Translations under genes and position numbers: made by a program
DNA from: an uncultured Hyphomicrobiales bacterium
GTDB lineage: Bacteria; Pseudomonadota; Alphaproteobacteria; Rhizobiales; Devosiaceae
Length of the DNA stretch: 64,000 bases
Direction of reading: 5' to 3'
Assembly (NCBI GenBank): GCA_903828145.1
Contig: CAIKKY010000029.1
Coordinates: 62,001 to 126,000 of the forward strand
Notes under the pieces: generated by a model
The model's database searches: none
What the model was told of the DNA's origin: nothing
The model's input: the letters and a program-made list of their open reading frames with translations, nothing else
Shown here: piece after piece, positions 30,253 through 39,699 of the stretch
Layout: the number at the start of each line of letters is the position of its first letter
How positions within the stretch are numbered: the stretch's first letter is position 1

Positions 30253-31323
30253 TCAGGCGGCCTTGCCCGCCTTGTGGCGCCTGGCGGCGACACCGCGGGC
30301 GAGGTTTTCGAGCACGCTGACGGTCGTCGCCCAATCGATGCAGCCATCGGTGATCGACTGGCCATAGGTCAAGGGCTTGCCGGGTACGAGGTCCTGGCGG
30401 CCCGCGATGATATTGCTCTCGATCATCACGCCCATGATCCGGTGGTCCCCGCCGGCAATCTGGGCGGCGACATCGGCCATGACGAGCGGCTGGTTTTCCG
30501 GGTTTTTCGACGAATTGGCATGGCTCGCATCAATCATGATGGCCGGACGAATACCGGCCTTTTCCGATTCAGTCGCTGCCGCCGCAACGCTCTGGGCGTC
30601 GTAATTGGTGCTTTTGCCGCCGCGCAGAATGATATGACAGTCTTCATTGCCGGTGGTGGCCGCAATGGCGGCGTGGCCGGTTTTGGTGACGGCGAGGAAA
30701 TGGTGCGGGTGGCTCGATGATTTCACCGCATCAAGCGCGATCCGCACATTGCCATCGGTGCCGTTCTTGAACCCGATGGGGCAGGAGAGGCCCGAGGCGA
30801 GTTCGCGGTGAACCTGCGACTCGGTGGTGCGTGCGCCAATGGCGCCCCAGGCGACGAGATCGGCGAAATATTGCGGCGTGGTCATATCAAGAAACTCCGA
30901 CCCGGCGGGGAGCCCGAGATTGTTCACCTCGAGCAGGACCGAGCGGGCGAGCCGCAGGCCATTGTCGATGTCGAAGCTGCCATCGAGATTAGGGTCGTTG
31001 ATGAGCCCCTTCCAGCCCACGGTCGTGCGCGGCTTTTCAAAATAGACGCGCATGACGATTTCAAGATCAGCACCCAGCCGCTCGCGCAGGGGAGCGAGGC
31101 GGCGCGCATAATCGATGGCCGCTTTCGGGTCGTGGATGGAGCAGGGGCCGACCACCACCGCCAGCCGGTCGTCGTGGCCGTGCAGGATATTGTGCAGCGC
31201 ATGGCGCGCGGTCAGCACGGTTTTGGTGGCGGCGTCGGTGCGCGGAAACTCGCGAACAACCTCGTCAGGGGTGCGCAGTTCGCGCAATTCCTTGATGCGA
31301 AGGTCATCGGTTGATTTCAGCAT
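30253..31323 (-). CDS. aroG: 3-deoxy-7-phosphoheptulonate synthase (class I DAHP synthase)
   Basis: VVVGPCSIHDPKAAIDYA, FEKPRTTVGWKGLINDPNLDGS, GARTTESQVHRELASGLSCPIGFKNGTDG. Confidence 0.95.
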   Translation of the reverse strand: MLKSTDDLRIKELRELRTPDEVVREFPRTDAATKTVLTARHALHNILHGHDDRLAVVVGPCSIHDPKAAIDYARRLAPLRERLGADLEIVMRVYFEKPRTTVGWKGLINDPNLDGSFDIDNGLRLARSVLLEVNNLGLPAGSEFLDMTTPQYFADLVAWGAIGARTTESQVHRELASGLSCPIGFKNGTDGNVRIALDAVKSSSHPHHFLAVTKTGHAAIAATTGNEDCHIILRGGKSTNYDAQSVAAAATESEKAGIRPAIMIDASHANSSKNPENQPLVMADVAAQIAGGDHRIMGVMIESNIIAGRQDLVPGKPLTYGQSITDGCIDWATTVSVLENLARGVAARRHKAGKAA

Positions 31324-31360
31324 TTGTCTCTCCTCGGGTCTTTGGCTGGGCCCGGGCGAC

Positions 31361-31387
31361 AAAAAAGCCGCCAGGGGTCTGGCGGCG
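31361..31387 (-). terminator. Attenuator terminator in aroG leader
   Basis: On minus strand GCCGCCAGACCCCTGGCGGCTTTTTT between leader ORF and aroG. Confidence 0.85.
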
Positions 31388-31418
31388 TTTCGGGGTTTTT
31401 GTCGTTTGTTCGGTCAGA

Positions 31419-31493
31419 TCAAACGCGCCCCTCCGGCTGCCAGCGGCTTCCGTTGGTAAAATACCAATAATAATACGCGGCGCGGAGGTTCAT
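31419..31493 (-). CDS. Aromatic amino-acid leader peptide MNLRAAYYYWYFTNGSRWQPEGRV
   Basis: 24-codon ORF with consecutive Tyr-Tyr-Tyr-Trp-Tyr-Phe codons, immediately upstream of an intrinsic terminator and aroG. Confidence 0.85.
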   Translation of the reverse strand: MNLRAAYYYWYFTNGSRWQPEGRV

Positions 31494-31573
31494 GAGCAAA
31501 GCCTAGCCGAGCAATTTGGGCTTGTCACCCCTAAAGCGTGGCAAAGCGATTGACCAAAAAGGCTTAGGGCCCC

Positions 31574-32461
31574 ATGAGTTGGCCTATGTCCGCTTCAGCT
31601 CCCAAAAAGCGCAATGACCGCGCCGCCTATTTTCTCGTGCTGCCTTTCGTGGCGGTCTATGCGGTGCTGTTCGTCTATCCTACGGCGCAGATGCTGTGGT
31701 CGAGCCTCACCTCGCAGGGGCTGATTGTCGCCGGTGATTTCACCGGGGTGCAGAATTACGCCCGACTCCTCAGCGATCCGCGCCTCATGAAGGCGATTGT
31801 GAACACCACCCAGTTCGTTCTGATGACGGTTGTGCCGGGCACGCTCATCGGGCTCATGCTGGCGCTGATGGTCAACAGGCTTAAGGGCGTGGTGCAGGGC
31901 GTGGTGCTCGCGGTGCTGTTTTTACCCTATATGCTGCCCGTCACGACCGTGGTGCTGATCTGGAACTGGGTGATCTATGGGCCCTTCCAGCTCGTGTGGT
32001 TTGCCGTTATGCACCGCCCGCTCAATCTGGCGGTGCAATCGTGGATGCTGCTGCCGATTGTGGCGGTGCTGACCATCTGGTGGACAGCCGGGTTCAATGT
32101 GCTGATTCTTCTGGGCGGTCTCCGCTCGATCCCGCCTGATCTCTATGAGGCGGCGCGGATTGATGGGGCGGGACGCCGCGCCCAGTTCAGCGCCATTACC
32201 TGGCCGCTGATGCGCCCGTTTCTCCTCTTGGTGCTCACCATCCAGCTCATCTGGCAGATCAAGGTTTTCGATCAGGTCTATCTGATGGCCCAGGGCACAC
32301 GGTCGGACGTGTCGATCGTGCTGGTGCAGTACATTTATCTCCTGGCTTTCCAGAACGATAAGGGCGGCTATGCGGCCAGCGTGGCGGTGGCGCTGTTTGT
32401 TGTGGTGGTCGCGATTTCGCTCATGCAGGCCCAACTTCTGGCGCGGGGGCGGAAGTCATGA
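31574..32461 (+). CDS. Carbohydrate ABC transporter permease (MalF/UgpA type)
   Basis: Six TM segments, EAARIDGAGRRAQFSAITWPLMRP EAA loop. Confidence 0.85.
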   Translation: MSWPMSASAPKKRNDRAAYFLVLPFVAVYAVLFVYPTAQMLWSSLTSQGLIVAGDFTGVQNYARLLSDPRLMKAIVNTTQFVLMTVVPGTLIGLMLALMVNRLKGVVQGVVLAVLFLPYMLPVTTVVLIWNWVIYGPFQLVWFAVMHRPLNLAVQSWMLLPIVAVLTIWWTAGFNVLILLGGLRSIPPDLYEAARIDGAGRRAQFSAITWPLMRPFLLLVLTIQLIWQIKVFDQVYLMAQGTRSDVSIVLVQYIYLLAFQNDKGGYAASVAVALFVVVVAISLMQAQLLARGRKS

Positions 32462-33246
32462 GGCGGCTCAACCAGATCAGCATCGGCTTCATGCTCGCAA
32501 CACTCGGGGTTACGATCATCTGGGCGTTTCCGCTGGTGTTTGCGATCCTTGCCACAACCACGCAGATGGCCGGCGGCGAAGCGGGCATCGGGGTCTATCT
32601 GACCACGCTGGTGTCGACGCCGATCGGGCGCTGGTATCTCAATTCGCTGGTGACCTCGGCCGGGGTCACGCTCGGCGTGCTCGCCATCAGCGCCACCTGC
32701 GGCTTCGCGCTGTCGCAATTGCAGTTTCGCGGGCGGCGGGTGCTGTGGGGCGCGATTCTCCTCAGCTTCATGATTCCGGTGCAGGCCCTGATTGTGAACC
32801 ATTTTTTCCTGATGCACCGGTTCGGGCTCATCAACTCCTGGCTCGGGGTGATCCTGCCGCAACTGATCGCGCCGGTGGCGGTGATCGTCTACAAGCGCTT
32901 CTTCGACAGCGTGCCCAAAGACTATCGCGAGGCGGCTGAGCTTGATGGGGCCGGCCCGCTCCGCGTGCTTGTCAGCATCTATCTGCCCCTCAACTGGGGG
33001 GTGACGGCGGCGCTCGGGATCATCACTTTCATTGGTGCGTGGAATGCCTTCCTCTGGCCTTTCCTCGTGGTGACCAAGCCCGAGATGATGACCATCACCG
33101 TGGCGATTTCCGAGGCGCAGGACAGCTGGGGAGTGAGCGGGCTGGCGGCGGCGCTGCTCGCCGGGCTGCCGGTGGCGGTACTGTACCTCATTTTTCAGCG
33201 CCGCGTGACCGAGGCGATCATGCTGTCGTCGGGGGTCAAAGGTTAA
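32458..33246 (+). CDS. Carbohydrate ABC transporter permease (MalG/UgpE type)
   Basis: EAAELDGAGPLRVLVSIYLPL EAA loop, TM segments; ATGA overlap with upstream permease. Confidence 0.85.
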   Translation: MRRLNQISIGFMLATLGVTIIWAFPLVFAILATTTQMAGGEAGIGVYLTTLVSTPIGRWYLNSLVTSAGVTLGVLAISATCGFALSQLQFRGRRVLWGAILLSFMIPVQALIVNHFFLMHRFGLINSWLGVILPQLIAPVAVIVYKRFFDSVPKDYREAAELDGAGPLRVLVSIYLPLNWGVTAALGIITFIGAWNAFLWPFLVVTKPEMMTITVAISEAQDSWGVSGLAAALLAGLPVAVLYLIFQRRVTEAIMLSSGVKG

Positions 33247-33367
33247 CCGGAACTGAACGCCGGTTAATCCGGCCTGCGCTCAGCGCATGGCTGGGCTTCG
33301 ATAAAGACGACTCCTCAACTCGGGTTTGAGTGCCTATTTAATCCTCAACAGATTGAGGACCCGATCC

Positions 33368-33511
33368 ATGAACATTCGTCAGAAGCTTTCGCAGTTCGCC
33401 GCCTATAACCGCACCGTTCGTGAGCTGTCGAAGCTCAGCAACACCCAGCTGCGTGATCTCGGTATCAACCGCGACACCATCAAGGACGTGGCCAAGGTCG
33501 CCGTCCTGTAA
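33368..33511 (+). CDS. DUF1127 domain small protein
   Basis: MNIRQKLSQFAAYNRTVRELSKLSNTQLRDLGINRDTIKDVAKVAVL. Confidence 0.85.
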   Translation: MNIRQKLSQFAAYNRTVRELSKLSNTQLRDLGINRDTIKDVAKVAVL

Positions 33512-33536
33512 TCAGACCGCACGGTTTGACTTTATG

Positions 33537-33560
33537 AAGGCGCCCCACCGGGCGCCTTTT
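33537..33560 (+). terminator. Rho-independent terminator after DUF1127 gene
   Basis: aaggcgccccaccgggcgcctttt. Confidence 0.8.
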
Positions 33561-33591
33561 GCTTTTGTCTGGCCAGTGATCAATGAGGGCT

Positions 33592-35484
33592 TCAGCCTTC
33601 GCCCTTGAAGTAGTCGTAAATCTGCTGGGCGAGGGCGGTGGAGACCCCGGGGACGGCCGAGAGATCGGCAAGGGCGGCGCGGCCCACGGCCTTGGCCGAA
33701 CCAAAGCGTTCAAGCAGGGCGCGCTTGCGGGTGGGGCCGATACCCTCGATCTCATCCAGCGGATTTTTAGTGATGTCTTTTTTCCGCCGCGCCCGATGGG
33801 TGCCGATGGCAAAGCGGTGCGCTTCGTCGCGCAGCCGCTGCACATAGTAGAGCACCGGATCGCGGTGCGGCAGCATGAAGGGCTCGCGGCCCTCGATAAA
33901 GAACTTTTCGCGCCCGGCATCGCGCTCTTCGCCCTTGGCGATGCCGATGAAGATCACTTCGCGCGGCAGGTCGAGCGTGGCGATCACCTCGCGAACGGCA
34001 TTGAGCTGGCCCAGGCCGCCATCGATGAACACGACATCCGGCCAATCGGGCATGCCCGACTGGTCGTCTTCGGCTTCGGGCGCGCTCTCGGTCGCGAGGC
34101 GGGAAAACCTGCGGGTCAGCACTTCGCGCATCATGCCGAAGTCGTCGCCGGGGGTGATATCGGTCGAGCGGATGTTGAAGGTGCGATAGTGCTTTTTCGA
34201 CAGGCCTTCCTCGCCCGCGACAATCATGGCGCCAACGGCATTGGTGCCCGAAATATGCGAGTTGTCGTACACTTCAATGCGCCGTGGCGGTTCATCGAGC
34301 CCGAACAGGTCGGCCACGCCCTTCAGCAGGGTTTTCTGCGTTGCGCCTTCAGCCATCTGGCGGCCCAGCGCTTCGCGGGCATTATCGTGGGCGTGCTTGA
34401 CCAGATCGTGCTTTTCGCCGCGCTGCGGGGTTTCGATTCTGACCTTCGATCCAGCCCGGGCCGAGAGCGCCTCCTCGATCAGCGGTGCTTCGCTGATCTC
34501 GTGCGAGAGGAGGATCAGCCGGGGCGGCGAGCGATCTTCATAGAACTGGGTGATAAAGGCTTCCAGCACCTCGGCCTCGCTGAGCGTCTGGTCGGCGCGC
34601 GGGCGGAAGGCATGGTTGCCCCAGTTCTGGTGGGCGCGGAAGAAGAACACCTGCACGCAGAACTGCCCGGCCTCCTGCGCGATGGCGAAGACGTCGGCCT
34701 CTTCCACAGCGCGTGAGGTGACATCGCCCTGGCTCTGGATCAGCGCGAGAGCGGAAAGCCGGTCGCGAAGGACCGCCGCGCGTTCGAAATCCAGGGTTTC
34801 GGCGGCCTGGTTCATGTCCTCGGCCAGATGATCCTGCACGGACTTTGATTTGCCCGAGAGAAAGAGCCGCGCCTCATCCACCAGCTCGGCATAATCGGTG
34901 AGCGAGATTTCGCCGGTGCAGGGGGCGGCACAGCGCTTGATCTGGTGCAGCATGCAGGGCCGCGTGCGGCCCTTGTAGAAGCTGTCCGAGCAGGTGCGGA
35001 GCAGAAAGGCGCGTTGCAGCGCGTTGATGGTGCGTTTCACCGCGAGCGCTGAGGCAAAGGGGCCGAAATAATGCCCCTTGGTGCGCCGGGCGCCCCGGTG
35101 CTTTTTCAGCTCGGGCGCCTCATGGTCGGTGGCAATGAGAATGTAGGGAAAGCTCTTGTCGTCACGCAGCAGCACATTGAAGCGCGGCTTCAGGCGCTTG
35201 ATGAGATTGGCTTCGAGCAGCAGCGCTTCGGCCTCGGTCTCGGTGCGCACGAACTCCATGTGATGGGTGGCATCGACCATGCGGCGGATGCGCAGCGATA
35301 GGCCATCGGGCCGCGTATAATTGGTGACCCGCGCCTTGAGGCTCTTGGCCTTGCCGACATAGATGACTTCGCTGTCGGCATCATACATGCGGTAGACGCC
35401 CGGCGCGGTCGGCAGGGTTTTGACAAAGTGCTTGATGGCCTCGGTGCCGACGAGACCGGTGGCAATGCTGCTCTCGGGGGTCAT
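33592..35484 (-). CDS. uvrC: Excinuclease ABC subunit C
   Basis: [61 protein letters not shown]. Confidence 0.96.
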   Translation of the reverse strand: MTPESSIATGLVGTEAIKHFVKTLPTAPGVYRMYDADSEVIYVGKAKSLKARVTNYTRPDGLSLRIRRMVDATHHMEFVRTETEAEALLLEANLIKRLKPRFNVLLRDDKSFPYILIATDHEAPELKKHRGARRTKGHYFGPFASALAVKRTINALQRAFLLRTCSDSFYKGRTRPCMLHQIKRCAAPCTGEISLTDYAELVDEARLFLSGKSKSVQDHLAEDMNQAAETLDFERAAVLRDRLSALALIQSQGDVTSRAVEEADVFAIAQEAGQFCVQVFFFRAHQNWGNHAFRPRADQTLSEAEVLEAFITQFYEDRSPPRLILLSHEISEAPLIEEALSARAGSKVRIETPQRGEKHDLVKHAHDNAREALGRQMAEGATQKTLLKGVADLFGLDEPPRRIEVYDNSHISGTNAVGAMIVAGEEGLSKKHYRTFNIRSTDITPGDDFGMMREVLTRRFSRLATESAPEAEDDQSGMPDWPDVVFIDGGLGQLNAVREVIATLDLPREVIFIGIAKGEERDAGREKFFIEGREPFMLPHRDPVLYYVQRLRDEAHRFAIGTHRARRKKDITKNPLDEIEGIGPTRKRALLERFGSAKAVGRAALADLSAVPGVSTALAQQIYDYFKGEG

Positions 35485-36260
35485 GGGCGCCTCGGCGTGG
35501 GGCCGCGACGGGCGGGCCATTCGAGGTGCTCGCCGCCATCGAGGGCCAGCATCTGCCCGGTCATGCTTTTAAGCGCCAGAATCGCCATGACGCCATCGGC
35601 GAGGGCCTCGGCATTGGCGCTGGATTTGAGCGGCAGCGCGGCCAGCTTCGCGGCATGAGCCTCGGGGCTGACGCCGGGAGGCGGTTCCGCCGGGCCGGGA
35701 CCAATGGCATTGACCCGGATCGCGGGGGCGAGCGATTGCGCCAGCGTGCGGGTCAGCGTCCAGAGCGCCGATTTCGACAGCGTGTAGCTGAGATAGGCAG
35801 GGGCCAGGTTGAGGACGCGCGAATCAATGAGATTGATGATGTTGCCCGCGCTATCGGGGGGCAATTGCGCGGCAAAATCGCGCGCGAGAAAGGCTGGCGC
35901 TTCGACATGGAGCGCGAAATGCGCGTCCCAGAGGGCTTCGTCGAGGTCGCGCGCACTGTCGCGATTGAACACAGACGCATTGTTGACGAGCAGCGTCAGC
36001 GGGCCAAAGGGCGCGGCAGCGGCGGCAATCAGCCCCGCGCGGTCGTCGCGCCGGGTGAGGTCGGCCCGAATCGCCGTGGCCCGCGGGAGCGACGCGGCCA
36101 GCGCCTCGGCCTTATCGCCCTGCGTGCGGTAATGAATGACTACGGCCCAGCCTTCGGCGGCCAAGCGAGTGGCAATGGCGGCGCCAATACGATCAGCCGC
36201 GCCGGTGATAAGGGCAACGCCGGGCACAGGGGCCGGGGGGTGGGGAGGGTTCTTGGTCAT
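35481..36260 (-). CDS. SDR-family oxidoreductase (pteridine reductase-like)
   Basis: [48 protein letters not shown]. Confidence 0.88.
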   Translation of the reverse strand: MTKNPPHPPAPVPGVALITGAADRIGAAIATRLAAEGWAVVIHYRTQGDKAEALAASLPRATAIRADLTRRDDRAGLIAAAAAPFGPLTLLVNNASVFNRDSARDLDEALWDAHFALHVEAPAFLARDFAAQLPPDSAGNIINLIDSRVLNLAPAYLSYTLSKSALWTLTRTLAQSLAPAIRVNAIGPGPAEPPPGVSPEAHAAKLAALPLKSSANAEALADGVMAILALKSMTGQMLALDGGEHLEWPARRGPTPRRP

Positions 36261-36408
36261 TGAGGTTCAGAGGATAGGCTTTTCATGGCGGCGCTTCAAC
36301 ACGTTGCCGCTTTGGAGTGGGGCAGGAACCGCTTTGCGGAGGGGGGTGGACGCGGCGTAAAGCCCGTGGCCATCTAGCCGCCGTTCCTGATGAAGAAAGT
36401 GATGCGCC

Positions 36409-37344
36409 GTGAGTGATCGTCCCGCCCGCCGCCAGGCTGATAATGTCAGCCTTGGCATGACCCTCGCCATTGCAGCGGTGCTGATCTTCGGGGTGCAGGA
36501 CGCGCTGACCAAAGTTACTGTGCAATCCATTTCGCCGTTCCAGCTGTCGATGATGCGGTTCTGGTCGTTCGCCGCCTTCTCGCTGTTTCTTGTGGCGCGG
36601 CAGGCGCCGCTCAGTCAGGCCTTCCGCTCGCGCTATCCGCTGCTGCAGGTGGTGCGCGCGGTGCTGCTCGTGGTCGATATCTGGTGTTTCGCCGCCTCGC
36701 TCATCACCGTACCGCTGGCTGAGGTGCAGGCGATCGTGCTGGTCTATCCGCTTCTGGCGACGGTCATGGCCATCCCCATCCTGGGGGAAAAGGTCGGTCC
36801 GTTCCGCTTTGTCATGGTGGCCATCGGGTTTTTTGGGGCGCTGGTCATCGTCCGGCCGGGCGGCCTGCCGTTCAGCTGGGGCGTGGTTTACGCGCTGGGG
36901 TCAGCCGCCTGCTATGCCGCCTATCTGGCGCTCACGCGCAAGGTGTCGAGCCACGACAGCACCGCAACCAGCATGGTTTATGTCGGGGTGGTCGGGCTCG
37001 TGCTGACGAGTGCCGTCGGCGTGTTTTTCTGGCAGCCGCTCGGCGGGATCGAACTCCTGATCGTGGCGGGGGTCATGGTGCTTTCCATTGCCTCGCACGG
37101 GCTGATGATGATGGCGCTGTCCCGCGCCCCAGCCAGTGTGTTGCAGCCGTTCAACTATCTCGGACTGCCCTGGGGCATTGCGCTCAGCTATGTCATCTTC
37201 GGGCATCTGATCGAGCCCGGGGCGCTGGCCGGCGGGGCCATTATCGTGGTCGCCGGCCTCATTGTGATGGCGCGCGAACAGATCCTCGCGCGGGCCGGGC
37301 GGCATCACCCGCCCGAGGCCGCCGAAGAAAGCCCGCAACATTGA
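36409..37344 (+). CDS. DMT-family (EamA) transporter
   Basis: Ten hydrophobic segments, EamA repeat pattern; GTG start. Confidence 0.85.
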   Translation: MSDRPARRQADNVSLGMTLAIAAVLIFGVQDALTKVTVQSISPFQLSMMRFWSFAAFSLFLVARQAPLSQAFRSRYPLLQVVRAVLLVVDIWCFAASLITVPLAEVQAIVLVYPLLATVMAIPILGEKVGPFRFVMVAIGFFGALVIVRPGGLPFSWGVVYALGSAACYAAYLALTRKVSSHDSTATSMVYVGVVGLVLTSAVGVFFWQPLGGIELLIVAGVMVLSIASHGLMMMALSRAPASVLQPFNYLGLPWGIALSYVIFGHLIEPGALAGGAIIVVAGLIVMAREQILARAGRHHPPEAAEESPQH

Positions 37345-37740
37345 TCAGCCAAAGCGCGACGCGAGGAAGACGCCGCCCGCGGCCGTCATGGCGGTCAGCG
37401 CCGTGCCCCAGATGATGTCGACGGCGGCCACGGTGGCGGTGAAACCACGCACGGTCGAAAGATTGGTCAGGTCATAGGTGCCATAGGCTACAAAGCCGAG
37501 CACGGCACCCATCATCGCTGCCTTCAGCACATCGCCATTGGCCGGGGCCGCGACGAGAATGACCACGCCGGCGACATAGGCGATGTAGAACAGTGCCGCG
37601 ACGATGAGGTTCGGTTCCTCGAGCAGCAGCGTGCCCAATTCACGGCGATAAAAGCTCTTGCCGGTCTGCGACAGCCACAGGAAATCCAGCGGAAAAAACA
37701 CAAGGGCGCAGGCGAAAAGCAGGATGAGCGAGCGGGTCAT
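37345..37740 (-). CDS. DUF2177-family membrane protein
   Basis: PLDFLWLSQTGKSFYRRELGTLL, GFVAYGTYDLTNLSTVRGF. Confidence 0.8.
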   Translation of the reverse strand: MTRSLILLFACALVFFPLDFLWLSQTGKSFYRRELGTLLLEEPNLIVAALFYIAYVAGVVILVAAPANGDVLKAAMMGAVLGFVAYGTYDLTNLSTVRGFTATVAAVDIIWGTALTAMTAAGGVFLASRFG

Positions 37741-37891
37741 TTTGGGGCAATCATTGTTGTGGGTCTCATTTCAACGCATGGCGCGCGTTCCGGATCACAT
37801 TGAGCCGCCGCGGCGGCCTTGAATCCGGCCCGGCAAGGGCGCATGTGAGCCCCCATCGGGGTCGGTTTCCGACGCGCGGAGGGTTAGGTGC

Positions 37892-38326
37892 ATGATGTTC
37901 ATGTTCGAGCTGGCGGCTCTGGTGGCGCTGGGCGTCGTCATCCTGATGGTCGTCACGACCAAGAAGCGCTCGATTTCAGCCGAAGGGCTGATGGCCCAGC
38001 GGGTCGAGGCCTATAAGGCCACACTCCGGCGCGAGGGCGGCATCTTCGATAAAATGAGTGATCTGGAATTGACCGATGTGCTGACAGCGACGGCCCGCAC
38101 TATGCGATCGCAGGCGGAACGGCGCTGGATCATGCTGGTCGGCGGCGCGGCGCTCGGGTTTTTTGCCGCGATTTTTGTCGGCACGCAGCAGGGCACACAG
38201 GGCTTTGTGCTGACGCTCGTCGGCAGCGCCGCCGTGCTCTATGGGCTGCACCAGTATGTCGGCCGCCGGTTGCGCGATGTCGCGGAGCGGCAGGGGCTCG
38301 ACCCCGATCGGCTTCTGGTCGACTAA
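37892..38326 (+). CDS. Hypothetical membrane protein
   Basis: N-terminal TM and two central TM segments. Confidence 0.6.
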   Translation: MMFMFELAALVALGVVILMVVTTKKRSISAEGLMAQRVEAYKATLRREGGIFDKMSDLELTDVLTATARTMRSQAERRWIMLVGGAALGFFAAIFVGTQQGTQGFVLTLVGSAAVLYGLHQYVGRRLRDVAERQGLDPDRLLVD

Positions 38327-38586
38327 AGCCGACGCATCCGGCCAATGAGGAAGACGAGGCCGCCACCGATAATCATCACCATGGGAACGATCACAAGGAT
38401 CGAGAGGATGGTGGGGTCGATACGGCCGCCGAAGAAGGTCTTCACCTCCCCCAGTCCGAAGCGTTCGAGGCCGAAAATGCCGGCACCGGTCATGACCAGC
38501 GTGGCGGCGAGGCGCACATAGGGCTTCATGGCCTTGGGGTCGGCGGCTGATTTGGCGTCGGGGGCTTTTTGCGGTTCAGTGCTCAT
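38323..38586 (-). CDS. Hypothetical small membrane protein
   Basis: Two predicted TM segments; start MSTEPQKAPDAK. Confidence 0.55.
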   Translation of the reverse strand: MSTEPQKAPDAKSAADPKAMKPYVRLAATLVMTGAGIFGLERFGLGEVKTFFGGRIDPTILSILVIVPMVMIIGGGLVFLIGRMRRL

Positions 38587-38684
38587 GAGCGCTGAGGTAG
38601 CGGGCACGGCTCCCGAGGGCAAGTCCGTATCCATGCCTAGAAACGGCGCCCGGGGTGGGCCGGACGCCGTGTTGCTTGCGGTGG

Positions 38685-39068
38685 TCAGTTGTTCATGCCG
38701 AAGCAGAACTGGGCGTTGTCATTGTTGAGGCAGAAGGAGCTGGAGACGCCCGGGCCGCCGTGGTTGCCCCAGTTATCATTCCAGTCGTCGTCCCAATTGT
38801 GCTGGCGGTGGAACGAGATCATCGACTTGCGCACCCAGCCATCGGGGCCAGGAATCTTGACCTTGTACCAGTTGCCCCACTCGCCCACGATCAGCACGCG
38901 GTCGCCCTCAACCACCCAGTTGACGGTGGGTGAATAGGTGCTGTGGTTGCCCCGCACGCGGGCATCGTCTTCGAGATAGCCGTAGAGCGGCGCGGCGAGC
39001 GCAGTGCCTGCGGTGGCGATCATCACGAGGCCTGCGGCGAGGGCGGTCTTTAAAGAGCGGTTCAACAT
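38685..39068 (-). CDS. Secreted SH3-domain protein
   Basis: Signal peptide MLNRSLKTALAAGLVMIATAGTALA; bacterial SH3-like NWVVEGDRVLIVGEWGNWYKVKIPGPDGWVRK. Confidence 0.7.
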   Translation of the reverse strand: MLNRSLKTALAAGLVMIATAGTALAAPLYGYLEDDARVRGNHSTYSPTVNWVVEGDRVLIVGEWGNWYKVKIPGPDGWVRKSMISFHRQHNWDDDWNDNWGNHGGPGVSSSFCLNNDNAQFCFGMNN

Positions 39069-39165
39069 CTTGGGGGTCCTTCTCTCAGTCACGGCGTTGC
39101 TGCCTTGTTTCAGACCTTATGGGCCGGAACCTGAACCGGGGATGAAGCCGGTTCGGGCTTTCCGT

Positions 39166-39546
39166 TCAGGGGGGCGGGAGCCGGGGCGAACGGGGAAACA
39201 GCAGACCGAAGGGACTGTCTTCGAACAGATCGGAGGGGGTGACTTCGAGCTTGGCGGGCGAGCCCACGAGATAGGACCCAAGCACCCAGCCGGCGGGTTC
39301 GCCGTCGAGGATGATGAGGCACCAGGCGGACTTTCGGGTGCAGCGCAGGAGGTGCACACGCGACTCTGCCGGCAATTTCCCGATGACCTCAAAGCGGCGA
39401 CCGGGACCATCATAGACCGGCAGGGTGGCCGTGGCGCGGGCCGTGGCCGTAGAGGCCGCCAGCGCCGGGGGCGCCGAGACCCCCAGACCAAGCGCGACGG
39501 CGAGCATAATCCCGACAAGCAGGGGCGAACGGACAACGTTTCGCAT
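39166..39546 (-). CDS. Secreted SH3-like domain protein
   Basis: Signal peptide then LPVYDGPGRRFEVIGKLPAESRVHLLRCTRKSAWCLIILDGEPAGWVLGSYL. Confidence 0.65.
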   Translation of the reverse strand: MRNVVRSPLLVGIMLAVALGLGVSAPPALAASTATARATATLPVYDGPGRRFEVIGKLPAESRVHLLRCTRKSAWCLIILDGEPAGWVLGSYLVGSPAKLEVTPSDLFEDSPFGLLFPRSPRLPPP

Positions 39547-39665
39547 GCGAATCTCCTCGAACTGCATGGAGTATAGCGGCCGAAGCAGGCGGAAGTCTGG
39601 CACGCAGGGGCCTTTTGTCGGCATGGCAGGCTAAGGCTGTGCGGGCTGGACCGGACGATAAAACG

Positions 39666-39687
39666 GATATAAAGATATCTTTATATC
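39666..39687. promoter_or_regulatory. Perfect 22-bp palindromic operator candidate
   Basis: GATATAAAGATATCTTTATATC, 12 bp before the GTG start of the ArsR-like gene. Confidence 0.75.
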
Positions 39688-39699
39688 TGGAGCAGGCGC

